From assembly GCA_964556255.1 (NCBI GenBank), contig CAZKVQ010000004.1, positions 24,435 to 88,434 on the forward strand: DNA of 64,000 nt. The letters run 5' to 3'. Below are positions 24,191-32,509 of this stretch, one piece after another (position 1 is the first letter of the stretch; each line of letters starts with the position of its first letter). A program made the translations under genes and the position numbers. Source of the stretch: JACJWR01 sp964556255. Its GTDB lineage: Bacteria > Actinomycetota > Actinomycetes > S36-B12 > UBA10799. The notes beneath the pieces are model-generated. The model was not told the DNA's origin and made no database searches. It saw only the letters and a list, made by a program, of their open reading frames with translations.

Positions 24191-26551
24191 TTAGGCGGCG
24201 GTTTGCTCCGCCGGGGTGTCCTGCTGTGCATCGCCCACTGCGATCGGGCGCCGCTTGGAGACCACGACAGCCACGATCACGATGATCGCCGCCACCGCCG
24301 CGATGCCGTAGCGCAACGCAGGGTTCGCGCTGGTGCCGATGGACAGGGCCACAACGGCTGGTGCGATCAGGAGCGCCACCAGGTTCATGACCTTGATCAG
24401 CGGGTTGATCGCCGGACCGGCGGTGTCCTTGAACGGGTCGCCGACAGTGTCACCGATCACGGTGGCCTCGTGGGCTTCCGAACCCTTGCCGCCCAGATGT
24501 CCGTCCTCGACGTACTTCTTGGCGTTGTCCCAGGCACCGCCGGAGTTGGCGAGGAAGACAGCCATCAGTACACCGGTGGCGATGGTTCCCGCCAGATAGG
24601 ACCCAAGAGCCCCCACGCCGAGGCCGAAGCCCACGGCGATCGGGGTCAGGATCGCAAGCAGGCCGGGAGTGGCCAGCTCACGCAGCGAGTCGCGAGTGCA
24701 GATGTCGACCACGCGTCCGTACTCGGGCTTCTCGGTGCCCTCCATGATCCCGGGGTGGTCGCGGAACTGACGACGCACCTCGAAGATGATCGCGCCAGCA
24801 GCCCGGGAAACCGCGTTGATGGCGAGGCCGGAGAACAGGAACACGACCGCTGCACCGATGATCAGGCCGACCAGGTTGCGTGGGTTGGCTACGTCGAGGA
24901 TGCCCAGGTACTGACCACTGCCTTGCAGGAAGGAGCCCAACGACTCGGCGCCCTGCGTAACGGCTGTCCCGGTGGCGCTCTTGACGGCGTCCTGGAACGA
25001 ACCGAACAGCGCGGTCGCAGCAAGCACCGCGGTCGCGATGGCAATACCCTTCGTGATCGCCTTGGTGGTGTTGCCCACCGCGTCCAGGTTGGTCAGAACC
25101 TGCGCGCCTTCGCCGGTGACGTCACCGGACATCTCGGCGATGCCCTGCGCGTTGTCCGAGACCGGGCCGAAGGTGTCCATCGCGACGATGACGCCGACGG
25201 TGGTCAGCAGGCCGGTACCGGCCAGGGCCACCGCGAACAGCGACAGCGTGACCGAACCCGCCCCCAACAGGAAGGCCCCGAACACCGCGGCACCGATCAG
25301 CAGCGCGGAGTAGACGGCGGATTCCAGACCCAGCGAGATGCCGGAGAGGATGACGGTCGCGGGTCCGGTGAGGGCGCTCTTGGCGACGTCGTCGACCGGC
25401 TTGCGGTTGGTCTCGGTGAAGTACCCGGTCAGCTGCTGGATGGCGGCCGCGAGCACGATGCCGATGATGACCGCCCCGATGGCCAGGATCCGCGGGTTGA
25501 ACGAGTTGATGTCGCCCACGATGCCCAGGCCCTCGACCGCGACACCCTTGAAAGAGGTGAGCTTGGCCGGCAGGAAGACGAAGGTCGCGATCGTGACCAG
25601 GATGGCCGAGATGATGGCGGAGATGAAGAAGCCACGGTTGATCGCCGACATCCCGGAGCGATCGCCGGCGCGCGGCGAGACGGCGAAGATGCCGATGACG
25701 GCGGTGATGACTCCGATCGCCGGCACGACCAACGGGAACACCAGGCCGAGGCTGCCGAAGGCGGCCGTGCCCAAGATCAGGGCGGCGACCAAGGTCACCG
25801 CGTACGACTCGAAGAGGTCGGCCGCCATACCGGCGCAGTCGCCGACGTTGTCGCCGACGTTGTCGGCGATCGTGGCAGCGTTGCGGGGGTCATCCTCGGG
25901 GATACCCTGCTCGACCTTGCCGACGAGGTCGGCGCCGACGTCAGCCGCCTTGGTGAAGATTCCGCCGCCGACCCGCATGAACATGGCCAGAAGCGCTGCT
26001 CCGAAGCCGAAGCCTTCCAGCACCTTGGGTGCCTCACCCTTGTAGACGAGCACCACGATCGAGGCACCGAGCAGGCCCAGTCCCACCGTGAACATGCCCG
26101 CAACGCCACCGGTGCGGAATGCGATGCGCATGGCCTTCTGCTCGCCGGAATCGTTGGCGGCCGCGGCCATTCGGACGTTGGCACGCACGGCCAGCCACAT
26201 CCCCACATAGCCGGTGATCGCGGAGAAGACCGCGCCGACAACGAAGAAGATGGATCGTCCGATCCGCTCACCGGTGTTATCCGCCGGCAGCAGGAACAGG
26301 ACGAAGAAGACGATCACGGCGAAGATCGACAGTGTCTTGAACTGGCGCGCCAAATACGCGGCGGCGCCTTCCTGGACCGCACCGGCGATCTCGATCATTT
26401 TCTCGGTTCCCTGCCCAGCGGCGAGGACCTCACGTACCAACAGCCCAGCTACAACCAGAGCGGCCAGCGCAATCAGCGCTACGACCAACACAATGGTGTA
26501 GTTGCTGCCTGTGAGTTCCACCACCGAGGCGGCGAGACTGGCAGACGACAT
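24191..26551 (-). CDS. hppA: Membrane-bound proton-pumping pyrophosphatase, K+-independent type
   Basis: About 786 residues with around 16 membrane segments. It couples pyrophosphate hydrolysis to proton transport across the cytoplasmic membrane. Substrate and metal sites are seen in DVGADLVGKVEQGIPEDDPRN and DNVGDNVGDCAGMAADLFES. The segment GNTTKAITKG carries Lys where K+-dependent enzymes have Ala, which marks the K+-independent H+ pump. I chose the ATG at 26551 with GAGGAG seven bases upstream, not the GTG two codons earlier. As in Streptomyces, it lies next to the BldG-type pair. Confidence 0.96.
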   Translation of the reverse strand: MSSASLAASVVELTGSNYTIVLVVALIALAALVVAGLLVREVLAAGQGTEKMIEIAGAVQEGAAAYLARQFKTLSIFAVIVFFVLFLLPADNTGERIGRSIFFVVGAVFSAITGYVGMWLAVRANVRMAAAANDSGEQKAMRIAFRTGGVAGMFTVGLGLLGASIVVLVYKGEAPKVLEGFGFGAALLAMFMRVGGGIFTKAADVGADLVGKVEQGIPEDDPRNAATIADNVGDNVGDCAGMAADLFESYAVTLVAALILGTAAFGSLGLVFPLVVPAIGVITAVIGIFAVSPRAGDRSGMSAINRGFFISAIISAILVTIATFVFLPAKLTSFKGVAVEGLGIVGDINSFNPRILAIGAVIIGIVLAAAIQQLTGYFTETNRKPVDDVAKSALTGPATVILSGISLGLESAVYSALLIGAAVFGAFLLGAGSVTLSLFAVALAGTGLLTTVGVIVAMDTFGPVSDNAQGIAEMSGDVTGEGAQVLTNLDAVGNTTKAITKGIAIATAVLAATALFGSFQDAVKSATGTAVTQGAESLGSFLQGSGQYLGILDVANPRNLVGLIIGAAVVFLFSGLAINAVSRAAGAIIFEVRRQFRDHPGIMEGTEKPEYGRVVDICTRDSLRELATPGLLAILTPIAVGFGLGVGALGSYLAGTIATGVLMAVFLANSGGAWDNAKKYVEDGHLGGKGSEAHEATVIGDTVGDPFKDTAGPAINPLIKVMNLVALLIAPAVVALSIGTSANPALRYGIAAVAAIIVIVAVVVSKRRPIAVGDAQQDTPAEQTAA

Positions 26552-26733
26552 GCACACTCCTCAGGTCAATTTCCTCGGGTGACCCCCGGCACCATCCGCA
26601 GCATCCAGAAGGCGGGTCGGGAGGGAGTTTACGCAAAGGCAACATTCGCAGTGCGCACACCCTGCCGGAAACCGGGGCGCCGCCAGGACCGGCGCCGATG
26701 CAGCCCTCGCGACCGACGCCGTGCAGTCCCGTC

Positions 26734-27114
26734 TCAGGCGACCGGCCAGGACATCCGCAGACCGCGCTCGGAGACTTCGAGTTCCGAAGCCAGGGATTGC
26801 AGCACCACAAGGGCGAGATCGTCACTGTCGGGATCGAGGATTCCGTCCGTGCCCACCGAGATCCACAGGGCGGTGTCCTCGGAGTTGAACACCAGGCGGA
26901 GCGTTTCGGCACCCTCGAGGNNNNNNNNNNNNNNNNNNNNNNNNNNNNNNNNNNNNNNNNNNNNNNNNNNNNNNNNNNNNNNNCCGACGGCGAGACGGAT
27001 GTCCTCGACATCCGAGTCGTCCAAACCGGCCTGACGGGCGACCGCGCCGGCGACCAGCCTGGCGGTGCGCACATGGACCGGTTCCGCCGGGAAACGCAGT
27101 TCGCTGACCGACAT
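26734..27114 (-). CDS. Anti-sigma-factor-like HATPase (RsbW/ApgA-like), interrupted by sequence gap
   Basis: About 126 residues including 21 unknown ones. The N-terminus (MSVSELRFPAEPVHVRTARL) and EDIRLAV segment match the start of small GHKL-fold serine kinases that bind sigma factors, and the frame continues to LEGAETLRLVF on the other side. The N-box (ATP and Mg binding) should lie inside the 63 unknown bases, so activity cannot be judged. The gap preserves frame. The ATG at 27114 lies four bases after the bldG-like stop, consistent with co-translation. In Streptomyces the equivalent neighbour is a BldG partner. Confidence 0.75.
   Translation of the reverse strand: MSVSELRFPAEPVHVRTARLVAGAVARQAGLDDSDVEDIRLAVXXXXXXXXXXXXXXXXXXXXXXLEGAETLRLVFNSEDTALWISVGTDGILDPDSDDLALVVLQSLASELEVSERGLRMSWPVA
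26921..26983. other. Assembly gap of 63 N
   Basis: A run of 63 unknown bases inside the HATPase gene. Its length is a multiple of three, and the same reading frame is open on both sides, so the estimated size is plausible. Confidence 0.99.
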
Positions 27115-27118
27115 CTCG

Positions 27119-27457
27119 CTAGCCGCCCAGGGCCGAGGCAAGGTCATCGAACAGGGGCAGCGCCTTGTCGATGCCGGTGATCCGGAAGACCTTGACCACC
27201 CGCTCGCTGCTGGCGACCACCGAGAAACTGCGAGCAGCGTCCTTGGCGGACTTGTACGCCTTGATGATCACCCCGAGTCCGGTGGAGTCCAAGAAGTCGA
27301 CCCCTGCCAGATCCAGGACGATCGGCGAAGATCCAGACGCGATCGCTCGGGTCAACTCGTCATCGAGTTGAGGCGCTGAGAGGACATCCAGCTCGCCTGC
27401 CACGGCGACGACCAGCACACCGCCGTCGGTCTCCTCACTCACGATGCTCAGTTCCAC
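27119..27457 (-). CDS. bldG: STAS-domain anti-anti-sigma factor, BldG-like
   Basis: 112 residues, a complete STAS domain. Proteins of this family release sigma factors by binding their anti-sigma partner when unphosphorylated. The phosphorylation site is Ser58 in VDFLDSTGLGVI. The following VVKVFRITGIDK matches the BldG/RsbV consensus. The GTG start at 27457 has AAGGGAGA upstream. The neighbours (HATPase and hppA downstream, divergent helicase upstream) are those of S. coelicolor bldG, which supports orthology. The sigma factor controlled is not in this window. Confidence 0.88.
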   Translation of the reverse strand: MELSIVSEETDGGVLVVAVAGELDVLSAPQLDDELTRAIASGSSPIVLDLAGVDFLDSTGLGVIIKAYKSAKDAARSFSVVASSERVVKVFRITGIDKALPLFDDLASALGG

Positions 27458-27559
27458 GATTCTCCCTTTCGCATGCCCCGATTGTGGGGTCGGCCAGCAC
27501 ACGGCGCAACCCTCGCAACGGAGCCTCAGGACGCCCGTCGGCGCCCACTCTTGCACACC

Positions 27560-29899
27560 ATGGATCATTGCGTCATGCGTCAGGATGACGGCACGCCCGA
27601 CGATGCCGCCGCGGATCTGGTCGAGGATCACGACCCAGACGGTGCCGCCGTTCGCCTTCGCTCTGCCATCGCGGCCCTGCTCGGTGATCTGCGGGAGGAC
27701 GCGGACCCTCTCCATCTGGAGGTGTTGCCCGCTAGTTCCGGGGTCGAGGTTGATCTTCCGGAGTGGCTCCCCGAGTCGCTGGTAGGTGACCTTGAGCAGG
27801 CCGGTATCACCAGCCTGTGGCAGCACCAGTCGTCAGCGCTGACGGCCTTGCAGCGGGACGAGGATGTGGTCATCGCCACTGGGACCGCCTCCGGGAAATC
27901 GCTGGTGTACCAGATCGCGGCTCTTGCGGAGATCGACAGTGACGATTCGGCGACTGTGCTGTACCTATCACCGACCAAGGCGCTCGGACACGATCAAGCG
28001 CGCGCCATGCAGTCGCTCTCCCCGCGCCTCCGGGTAGGGGTGCTGGACGGCGACACCGACGCTGACGAACGCGACTGGATACGCAATCACGCCCACTACG
28101 TCGTGTCCAACCCCGACCTGCTCAACGCCTCATTGCTGCCGCGCCATCAACGGTGGCAGCGACTGCTGTCCAACCTGCGCTTGATCGTTGTGGACGAATG
28201 CCACAGCTACCGCGGGGTGTTCGGGGCTCATGTTGCCCTCATCCTGCGGCGACTACTGCGACTCGCCCGGCACTACGGAGGCGAGCCGTTGGTGGTAGCA
28301 GCCTCGGCGACGACCGGTTCCCCCGCTGAGTCCGCCGGCCGGTTGTGCGGTCGGGACATGACCCCGATCACGCATGACTACTCGGCGCATGGGGTCCGCA
28401 CCATAGTGCTGGCGCAGCCCGCGGTCGACTCCAGGATCACGACCACCACCATCGCCGCGGACCTACTCTCCGACGTCGTGGCCGCGGGTCTGCATGCACT
28501 GGCGTTCGTGCCGTCCCGACGAGGCGTTGAGTATGTCGCCCTGCGCGCTCAGGAAACCCTGGAACGGCGCAGCGGATCAGCCTCGGAGGGTTCACCGGTG
28601 CTGGCCTACCGGGCGGGGTTCCTGCCCGAAGAGCGTCGTGAGATCGAACGACGCCTGCGCGACGGCACCCTTCGTGGCGTTGCGACGACCAACGCCCTGG
28701 AACTCGGCGTGGATATCTCCGGACTCGACGCCGTCATCATCTGCGGCTGGCCGGGGAGGCGGGCGTCGTTCTGGCAGCAAGCCGGCCGCGCGGGCCGTGG
28801 CACCTCCGAGTCGGTCACGGTTCTCCTGGCCGGTGACGATCCACTCGATGCCTTCTTGGTCAGCCACCCCGACTCGGTGTTCGGGCAGACGGTCGAAGAA
28901 ACAGTCTTCGACCCTACGAATCCCCGGGTGCTCGGGCCGCACTTGTGTGCCGCCGCGGCAGAACTTCCCTTGAGCGCTGATGATCTCCGCATCTTCGGCC
29001 CAACGGCGGCAGCGGTGGCCGAGGATCTCGTCGCCGCTGGTCAACTGCGCGCGCGTCCTCGCGGTCTGTTCTGGACCCGACGGGAGCGCCCCGGCGGCCT
29101 GAACGACTTGCGGTCGATGGGAGGAAGTGGCATCCGGATCGTGGAGCGGGATACCGGTCGCCTGCTCGGCACGGTCGACCGGTCGCAGGCCGGGCGAAGC
29201 GTCCACGAGGGGGCCGTCTACATCCATCAGGGCGCGACGTATCTCGTGTCGGAGCTGGACCTGGTCGACGGCGTGGCGATCGTCAGTGCGGCGAGCCTCG
29301 ACTTCACCACCTCGGCGCTGACGCAGATGAATCTCGGGGTGCTGCGCGAGACCCGTCGCCGCCCCCTCGGGGCGGGCATGCTGCACCTCGGCGAGGTGGC
29401 GGTGACCTCGGAGGTAACCGGCTATGTCCGCCGCCGCGAGCGATCGGGGGAGATCTTGTCCTCCCACCCGCTGGACCTGCCGCCCAGCGAACTCGTGACT
29501 GTGAGTTGCTGGTGGACCGTACCCGATCCGGCCACCGAGAGTGTCGGTGCGGCGCACCTGGCGGGAGCCGCTCACGCCGCGGAGCACGCAGCGATCGGAC
29601 TGCTGCCGTTAGTTGCCAGTTGCGATCGGTGGGACGTCGGCGGTCTGTCCTGCGAAGTGCACCCGGACACCGGGGAACTGACGGTCTTCATCTACGACGG
29701 CTACCCGGGTGGCGCGGGATTCGCCCAGCGCGGGTACGAGGCAGCCGAGACCTGGCTGGCCGCCACCCGCTCCCAGATCGATGATTGCCCGTGCGACGGC
29801 GGCTGCCCTCGTTGCGTGCAGAGCCCCAAGTGCGGGAACGGCAATGAACCGCTGGACAAGGCGGGTGCAGTGGACCTGTTGAGCCTGCTGGTCAGGTGA
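27560..29899 (+). CDS. DEAD/DEAH-box helicase with DUF1998-type cysteine-rich C-terminus (YprA/Hrq1-like)
   Basis: About 779 residues. Helicase motifs occur in order: Walker A ATGTASGKSLVYQ, DECH box VVDECHSYRG, motif III ASATTG, and motif VI QQAGRAGRG. The C-terminus has four closely spaced cysteines (DDCPCDGGCPRCVQSPKCGNG), typical of the DUF1998/MrfB-like family that may bind metal and act in DNA repair. The ATG at 27560 or 27575 is the start; neither has a good Shine-Dalgarno, so translation may be leaderless. It diverges from bldG as in Streptomyces, and its 3' end is followed by the Tad cluster on the other strand. Confidence 0.9.
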   Translation: MDHCVMRQDDGTPDDAAADLVEDHDPDGAAVRLRSAIAALLGDLREDADPLHLEVLPASSGVEVDLPEWLPESLVGDLEQAGITSLWQHQSSALTALQRDEDVVIATGTASGKSLVYQIAALAEIDSDDSATVLYLSPTKALGHDQARAMQSLSPRLRVGVLDGDTDADERDWIRNHAHYVVSNPDLLNASLLPRHQRWQRLLSNLRLIVVDECHSYRGVFGAHVALILRRLLRLARHYGGEPLVVAASATTGSPAESAGRLCGRDMTPITHDYSAHGVRTIVLAQPAVDSRITTTTIAADLLSDVVAAGLHALAFVPSRRGVEYVALRAQETLERRSGSASEGSPVLAYRAGFLPEERREIERRLRDGTLRGVATTNALELGVDISGLDAVIICGWPGRRASFWQQAGRAGRGTSESVTVLLAGDDPLDAFLVSHPDSVFGQTVEETVFDPTNPRVLGPHLCAAAAELPLSADDLRIFGPTAAAVAEDLVAAGQLRARPRGLFWTRRERPGGLNDLRSMGGSGIRIVERDTGRLLGTVDRSQAGRSVHEGAVYIHQGATYLVSELDLVDGVAIVSAASLDFTTSALTQMNLGVLRETRRRPLGAGMLHLGEVAVTSEVTGYVRRRERSGEILSSHPLDLPPSELVTVSCWWTVPDPATESVGAAHLAGAAHAAEHAAIGLLPLVASCDRWDVGGLSCEVHPDTGELTVFIYDGYPGGAGFAQRGYEAAETWLAATRSQIDDCPCDGGCPRCVQSPKCGNGNEPLDKAGAVDLLSLLVR

Positions 29900-29921
29900 G
29901 GAAAAGAGCGTCGGCCGTCTC

Positions 29922-30290
29922 TCAAGGCGGGCCCGCGCGGGAGGTTGCGGTGACCTCCGGTCCGTCGGCGGCGAACAGCCGACGCGACATGACCACCTGT
30001 GCATCCAAGCCGTCGAGCCGGCAGTCGAGCACCTGCATGCTCGCTCGACGACCCAGCTCTCTCGCCGCCGCGCACGCCTGCTCGGGCCCGTCGAGTACCC
30101 GGTCGGCGGCACTCAGGGCGCTCAGGTCAGCTACCTCCGCGACATTGGCCTGGGCGCCAAGAACCATCGCGAGTACGGAGGCGATGAACCCTGCCAGCAC
30201 CAGCAGCCCAATCAGGCCAACAACGACCAGCGTCGCTGACCCTCGGTCCGGGCCGGGCGGCTCGGTTCCCGGCCCACGGGTCGACGTCAT
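29922..30290 (-). CDS. Rv3654c-type TadE-like protein (helicase/secretion neighbourhood)
   Basis: 122 residues. A Pro/Gly-rich N-terminus ends in RGSATL, followed by a membrane segment of about 25 residues and a short extracytoplasmic domain with two cysteines. This matches the actinobacterial family described as 'helicase/secretion neighborhood TadE-like' and is found at the end of Tad clusters beside a helicase gene, as here. It may be a pseudopilin. The start overlaps the upstream TadE-like gene stop as ATGA. Confidence 0.8.
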   Translation of the reverse strand: MTSTRGPGTEPPGPDRGSATLVVVGLIGLLVLAGFIASVLAMVLGAQANVAEVADLSALSAADRVLDGPEQACAAARELGRRASMQVLDCRLDGLDAQVVMSRRLFAADGPEVTATSRAGPP

Positions 30291-30646
30291 CTCGGACCAC
30301 CCGGGAGGGTCGGCGTAGATCGTTCCGTCATGGTCCTCGATGTAGCCCGAACCGTGACCGACGGGCCGATGGCAAGGGGTACCGCCGAGGAGACCGTCAC
30401 TTCGGTGACCCCGTCGGCGGCGGAGATGTTCACGCGGGCTCCGGGCAGCGCCTGCTCCACATGCCTCGACACTCCCCCCGGTTCGTCACCTCGGGCAACT
30501 TCCCGTGCGGCCGCGCGGGACAGCTCGCCGACCCGGGCGTTTCCCACCACCACCTCGATCCCCGAGATCAACAGCACGACCACGATCACGGCGCCCACGA
30601 TCGCGAGTGCAAGTTCGAGCGTGGCGCTGCCGCGGGTGGGGGCCAC
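30287..30646 (-). CDS. TadE family pilus assembly/pseudopilin protein
   Basis: About 119 residues from the GTG at 30646. The sequence begins VAPTRGSATLELALAIVG and continues into one membrane segment, the TadE pattern; a beta-rich C-terminal domain follows (ARVNISAADGVTEVTV). It probably acts as a minor pilin in the Tad secretion system. The start is uncertain: a GTG near 30694 would overlap the upstream pilin-like gene. The stop overlaps the next TadE-like gene by four bases. Confidence 0.78.
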   Translation of the reverse strand: MAPTRGSATLELALAIVGAVIVVVLLISGIEVVVGNARVGELSRAAAREVARGDEPGGVSRHVEQALPGARVNISAADGVTEVTVSSAVPLAIGPSVTVRATSRTMTERSTPTLPGGPR

Positions 30647-30678
30647 AACCTGCCCCCACCCCGGCCGTTCGCCGACCC

Positions 30679-30861
30679 TCAGCCGAACACCCACGCCAAT
30701 GCCCGTTCGATCAGTCCCCAGAGAAGCCTCTGTGCCTCCGGGCTGGAAAGAAGCTTCACGAGAATTCCGCCGAATCCGACCGCTGCCACCGTGCCTACCG
30801 CGTATTCGGCGGTCGACATCCCCGTCTCGTCGTGCACCCGTCTGACCACATCCGCTGTCAT
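30679..30861 (-). CDS. Flp-pilin-like protein (DUF4244)
   Basis: 60 residues. After a short charged N-terminus (MTADVVRRVHDETG) it has MSTAEYAVGTVAAVGFGGIL, a hydrophobic helix with the conserved Glu at the fifth position expected of Flp pilins. DUF4244 proteins occupy this position in actinobacterial Tad clusters (Rv3656c in M. tuberculosis). It is the best candidate for the major pilin subunit. The ATG at 30861 is preceded by AAGGGGG. The 218 bases upstream, before tadC, hold no convincing gene but contain a short inverted repeat CCGCAAG/CTTGCGG at 30898-30915; they may carry a promoter. Confidence 0.82.
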   Translation of the reverse strand: MTADVVRRVHDETGMSTAEYAVGTVAAVGFGGILVKLLSSPEAQRLLWGLIERALAWVFG

Positions 30862-31079
30862 GTGACCCCCTTGTGCTCCAAGGCCGAATGGCCATCGCCG
30901 CAAGTCCCCTTGCGGGCGGCGGATCGCCGCCGCGCCCCAACGATGCGCCGACAGCCCGAACGCGGGGAACCACCCGTGGTACATCTGTGGATCGTCGGCA
31001 CTCGGGTGCAAAGAGACTGGCTGCCCGAGATATGCACGAGGTCTCGCAGGGGCACGGCAACCCGGTCTGGTGCTTCACC

Positions 31080-31805
31080 TCAGCCCAGCAACGGTCCGAG
31101 CGACTTGGTCAACAGTCCCGCCACCAGCGGCACTACTCCGAGGAGAAGGAACGCCGGTAGGAAACACACCCCGAGTGGCGCCACGGACCGCACCGCCACC
31201 TGCCGTGCCTGGGTCTCCAGGGCCGCACGGCGCCGGTCACGGAGTTCCTCGGCGCACAGTTCCAGCGCGACGGCCAGCGGCGCCCCGGAAGCCAGGGACC
31301 GCTGCACCGCCCTCGCGATTGCGGCCGTCGGTGTGGCCGCCGCCAGCCCAGCAAGCGCCTGCTCGGGAGATGCTCCGAGGCGCAGTTGGGCGACCATGCC
31401 CGACAACAGTCCAGAGAGTGGCTCAGGGCAGGCCGCCGCGACCGCGGCACCGGCACTCTCCAGGGTGGCTCCAGACGCCAGACACGCGGCCAAGAGCTCA
31501 GCGGCCTCGGGGGCTTGCCGCCCCAACTCCTGCTCATCCGCCGCGCCGCTCACGACAAGTCGACCCAGCAGCCGAACGCAAAGGACCAGTACGCCCGCGC
31601 CAACGATCACACCGACCGCACCGCCCATGACGATGCCGACGGCCAATCCGGCTAGTGCGCTGACGCCGATCCGGGCCCTCGAGCCAGCCAGCACCGGCTG
31701 CCGTTCACGCCCGGGTGACCGAGGAGGCCGTAGCCGCCGCCTGCTGCCGCCTGGCAGCAGCAGCACGACTGCCGTACCCATGAGAACAGCGGCGAGGACG
31801 ATCAC
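31080..31805 (-). CDS. tadC: Tad pilus inner-membrane protein TadC (T2SS F family)
   Basis: About 241 residues. Membrane segments lie at the N-terminus, near 65-90 and at the C-terminus (VAPLGVCFLPAFLLLGVVPLVAG), around a cytoplasmic helical F domain (LRLGASPEQALAGLAAATP). It forms the platform of the pilus machine with TadB. The GTG start at 31805 overlaps the tadB stop as GTGA, which fixes it. Confidence 0.85.
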   Translation of the reverse strand: MIVLAAVLMGTAVVLLLPGGSRRRLRPPRSPGRERQPVLAGSRARIGVSALAGLAVGIVMGGAVGVIVGAGVLVLCVRLLGRLVVSGAADEQELGRQAPEAAELLAACLASGATLESAGAAVAAACPEPLSGLLSGMVAQLRLGASPEQALAGLAAATPTAAIARAVQRSLASGAPLAVALELCAEELRDRRRAALETQARQVAVRSVAPLGVCFLPAFLLLGVVPLVAGLLTKSLGPLLG

Positions 31806-32509
31806 AGGTGCCGCTCGACCGATCGAACCATCGCCCGGACCCACAGCACTCCCAGCACCTCCAAGATGACTCCGACCGTCAGCACACCCAGCCCGATCGG
31901 ACTCGTAATCAGCCACGTCACAGGTGATCCACCGAGACCACTTCCGAGCAAGAGCCCGACAACCGGCAGCGCCGCGAGCACCTGAGCAGTGGCCCTGGGA
32001 CCTGCCATCTCGGCGGACAACTCGCGTCGTATGCGTTCGCGCTCCAGGGCCGCCCGGCCCAGCCCGTCGGCGGCCGACGCAAGACCGGAGCCGGAGCCCT
32101 GCGATACCTCCCAGACTGCCGCCAGCGCCCGGAGCGTTTCCGATGCCAGCAGGCCGCCGTCCACCCGAAGGCCTTCCGCTACATCCCCGCCCATTCCTGC
32201 TGCCGCCAAGGCTGTCGGACAGATCGGGTCGGGTCCGGCAGCACGACGGAGCGCGGGCTCCGGCGCCTGTCCGGTGCTCAGCTCAGCGGCGAGCGCGAGA
32301 CAGAGCTCGGCAGCCTGCAATCGCCGCGCCCGCAACCGCGCTGTGGATCCGACACGGTCTCGAATCCGCGTGCCGCACAACAAGAGGTAGCGCGTTCGAC
32401 TGTGCTGACCCCCCGAGGCCCGTGAGAGTCTGCCTGCCGAACCACCCCGCCACAGCCGGGCCGACACCAGCAGCGCCACCAGGGCAGTCCCCGCGAGAAC
32501 CGGCCTCAT
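31802..32509 (-). CDS. tadB: Tad pilus inner-membrane protein TadB (T2SS F family)
   Basis: 235 residues. One N-terminal and two C-terminal membrane segments surround a cytoplasmic F-domain (LALAAELSTGQAPEPALRRAA; WEVSQGSGSGLASAADGL). It partners TadC in the inner-membrane platform. The ATG at 32509 overlaps the tadA stop (ATGA), so I prefer it to the ATG nine bases upstream. Confidence 0.85.
   Translation of the reverse strand: MRPVLAGTALVALLVSARLWRGGSAGRLSRASGGQHSRTRYLLLCGTRIRDRVGSTARLRARRLQAAELCLALAAELSTGQAPEPALRRAAGPDPICPTALAAAGMGGDVAEGLRVDGGLLASETLRALAAVWEVSQGSGSGLASAADGLGRAALERERIRRELSAEMAGPRATAQVLAALPVVGLLLGSGLGGSPVTWLITSPIGLGVLTVGVILEVLGVLWVRAMVRSVERHL

Noticed and set aside
24005..27034. 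Very long plus-strand open frame of about 1,009 codons across hppA
   Set aside because: It is antisense to the clear hppA, bldG-partner and methyltransferase genes, has Asp/Gly/His/Arg-rich composition typical of a complement of high-GC coding DNA, and shows no domain.
30858..31079. Small open frames between the pilin-like gene and tadC
   Set aside because: No Shine-Dalgarno, low-complexity composition, and the neighbouring family order has no gene here.
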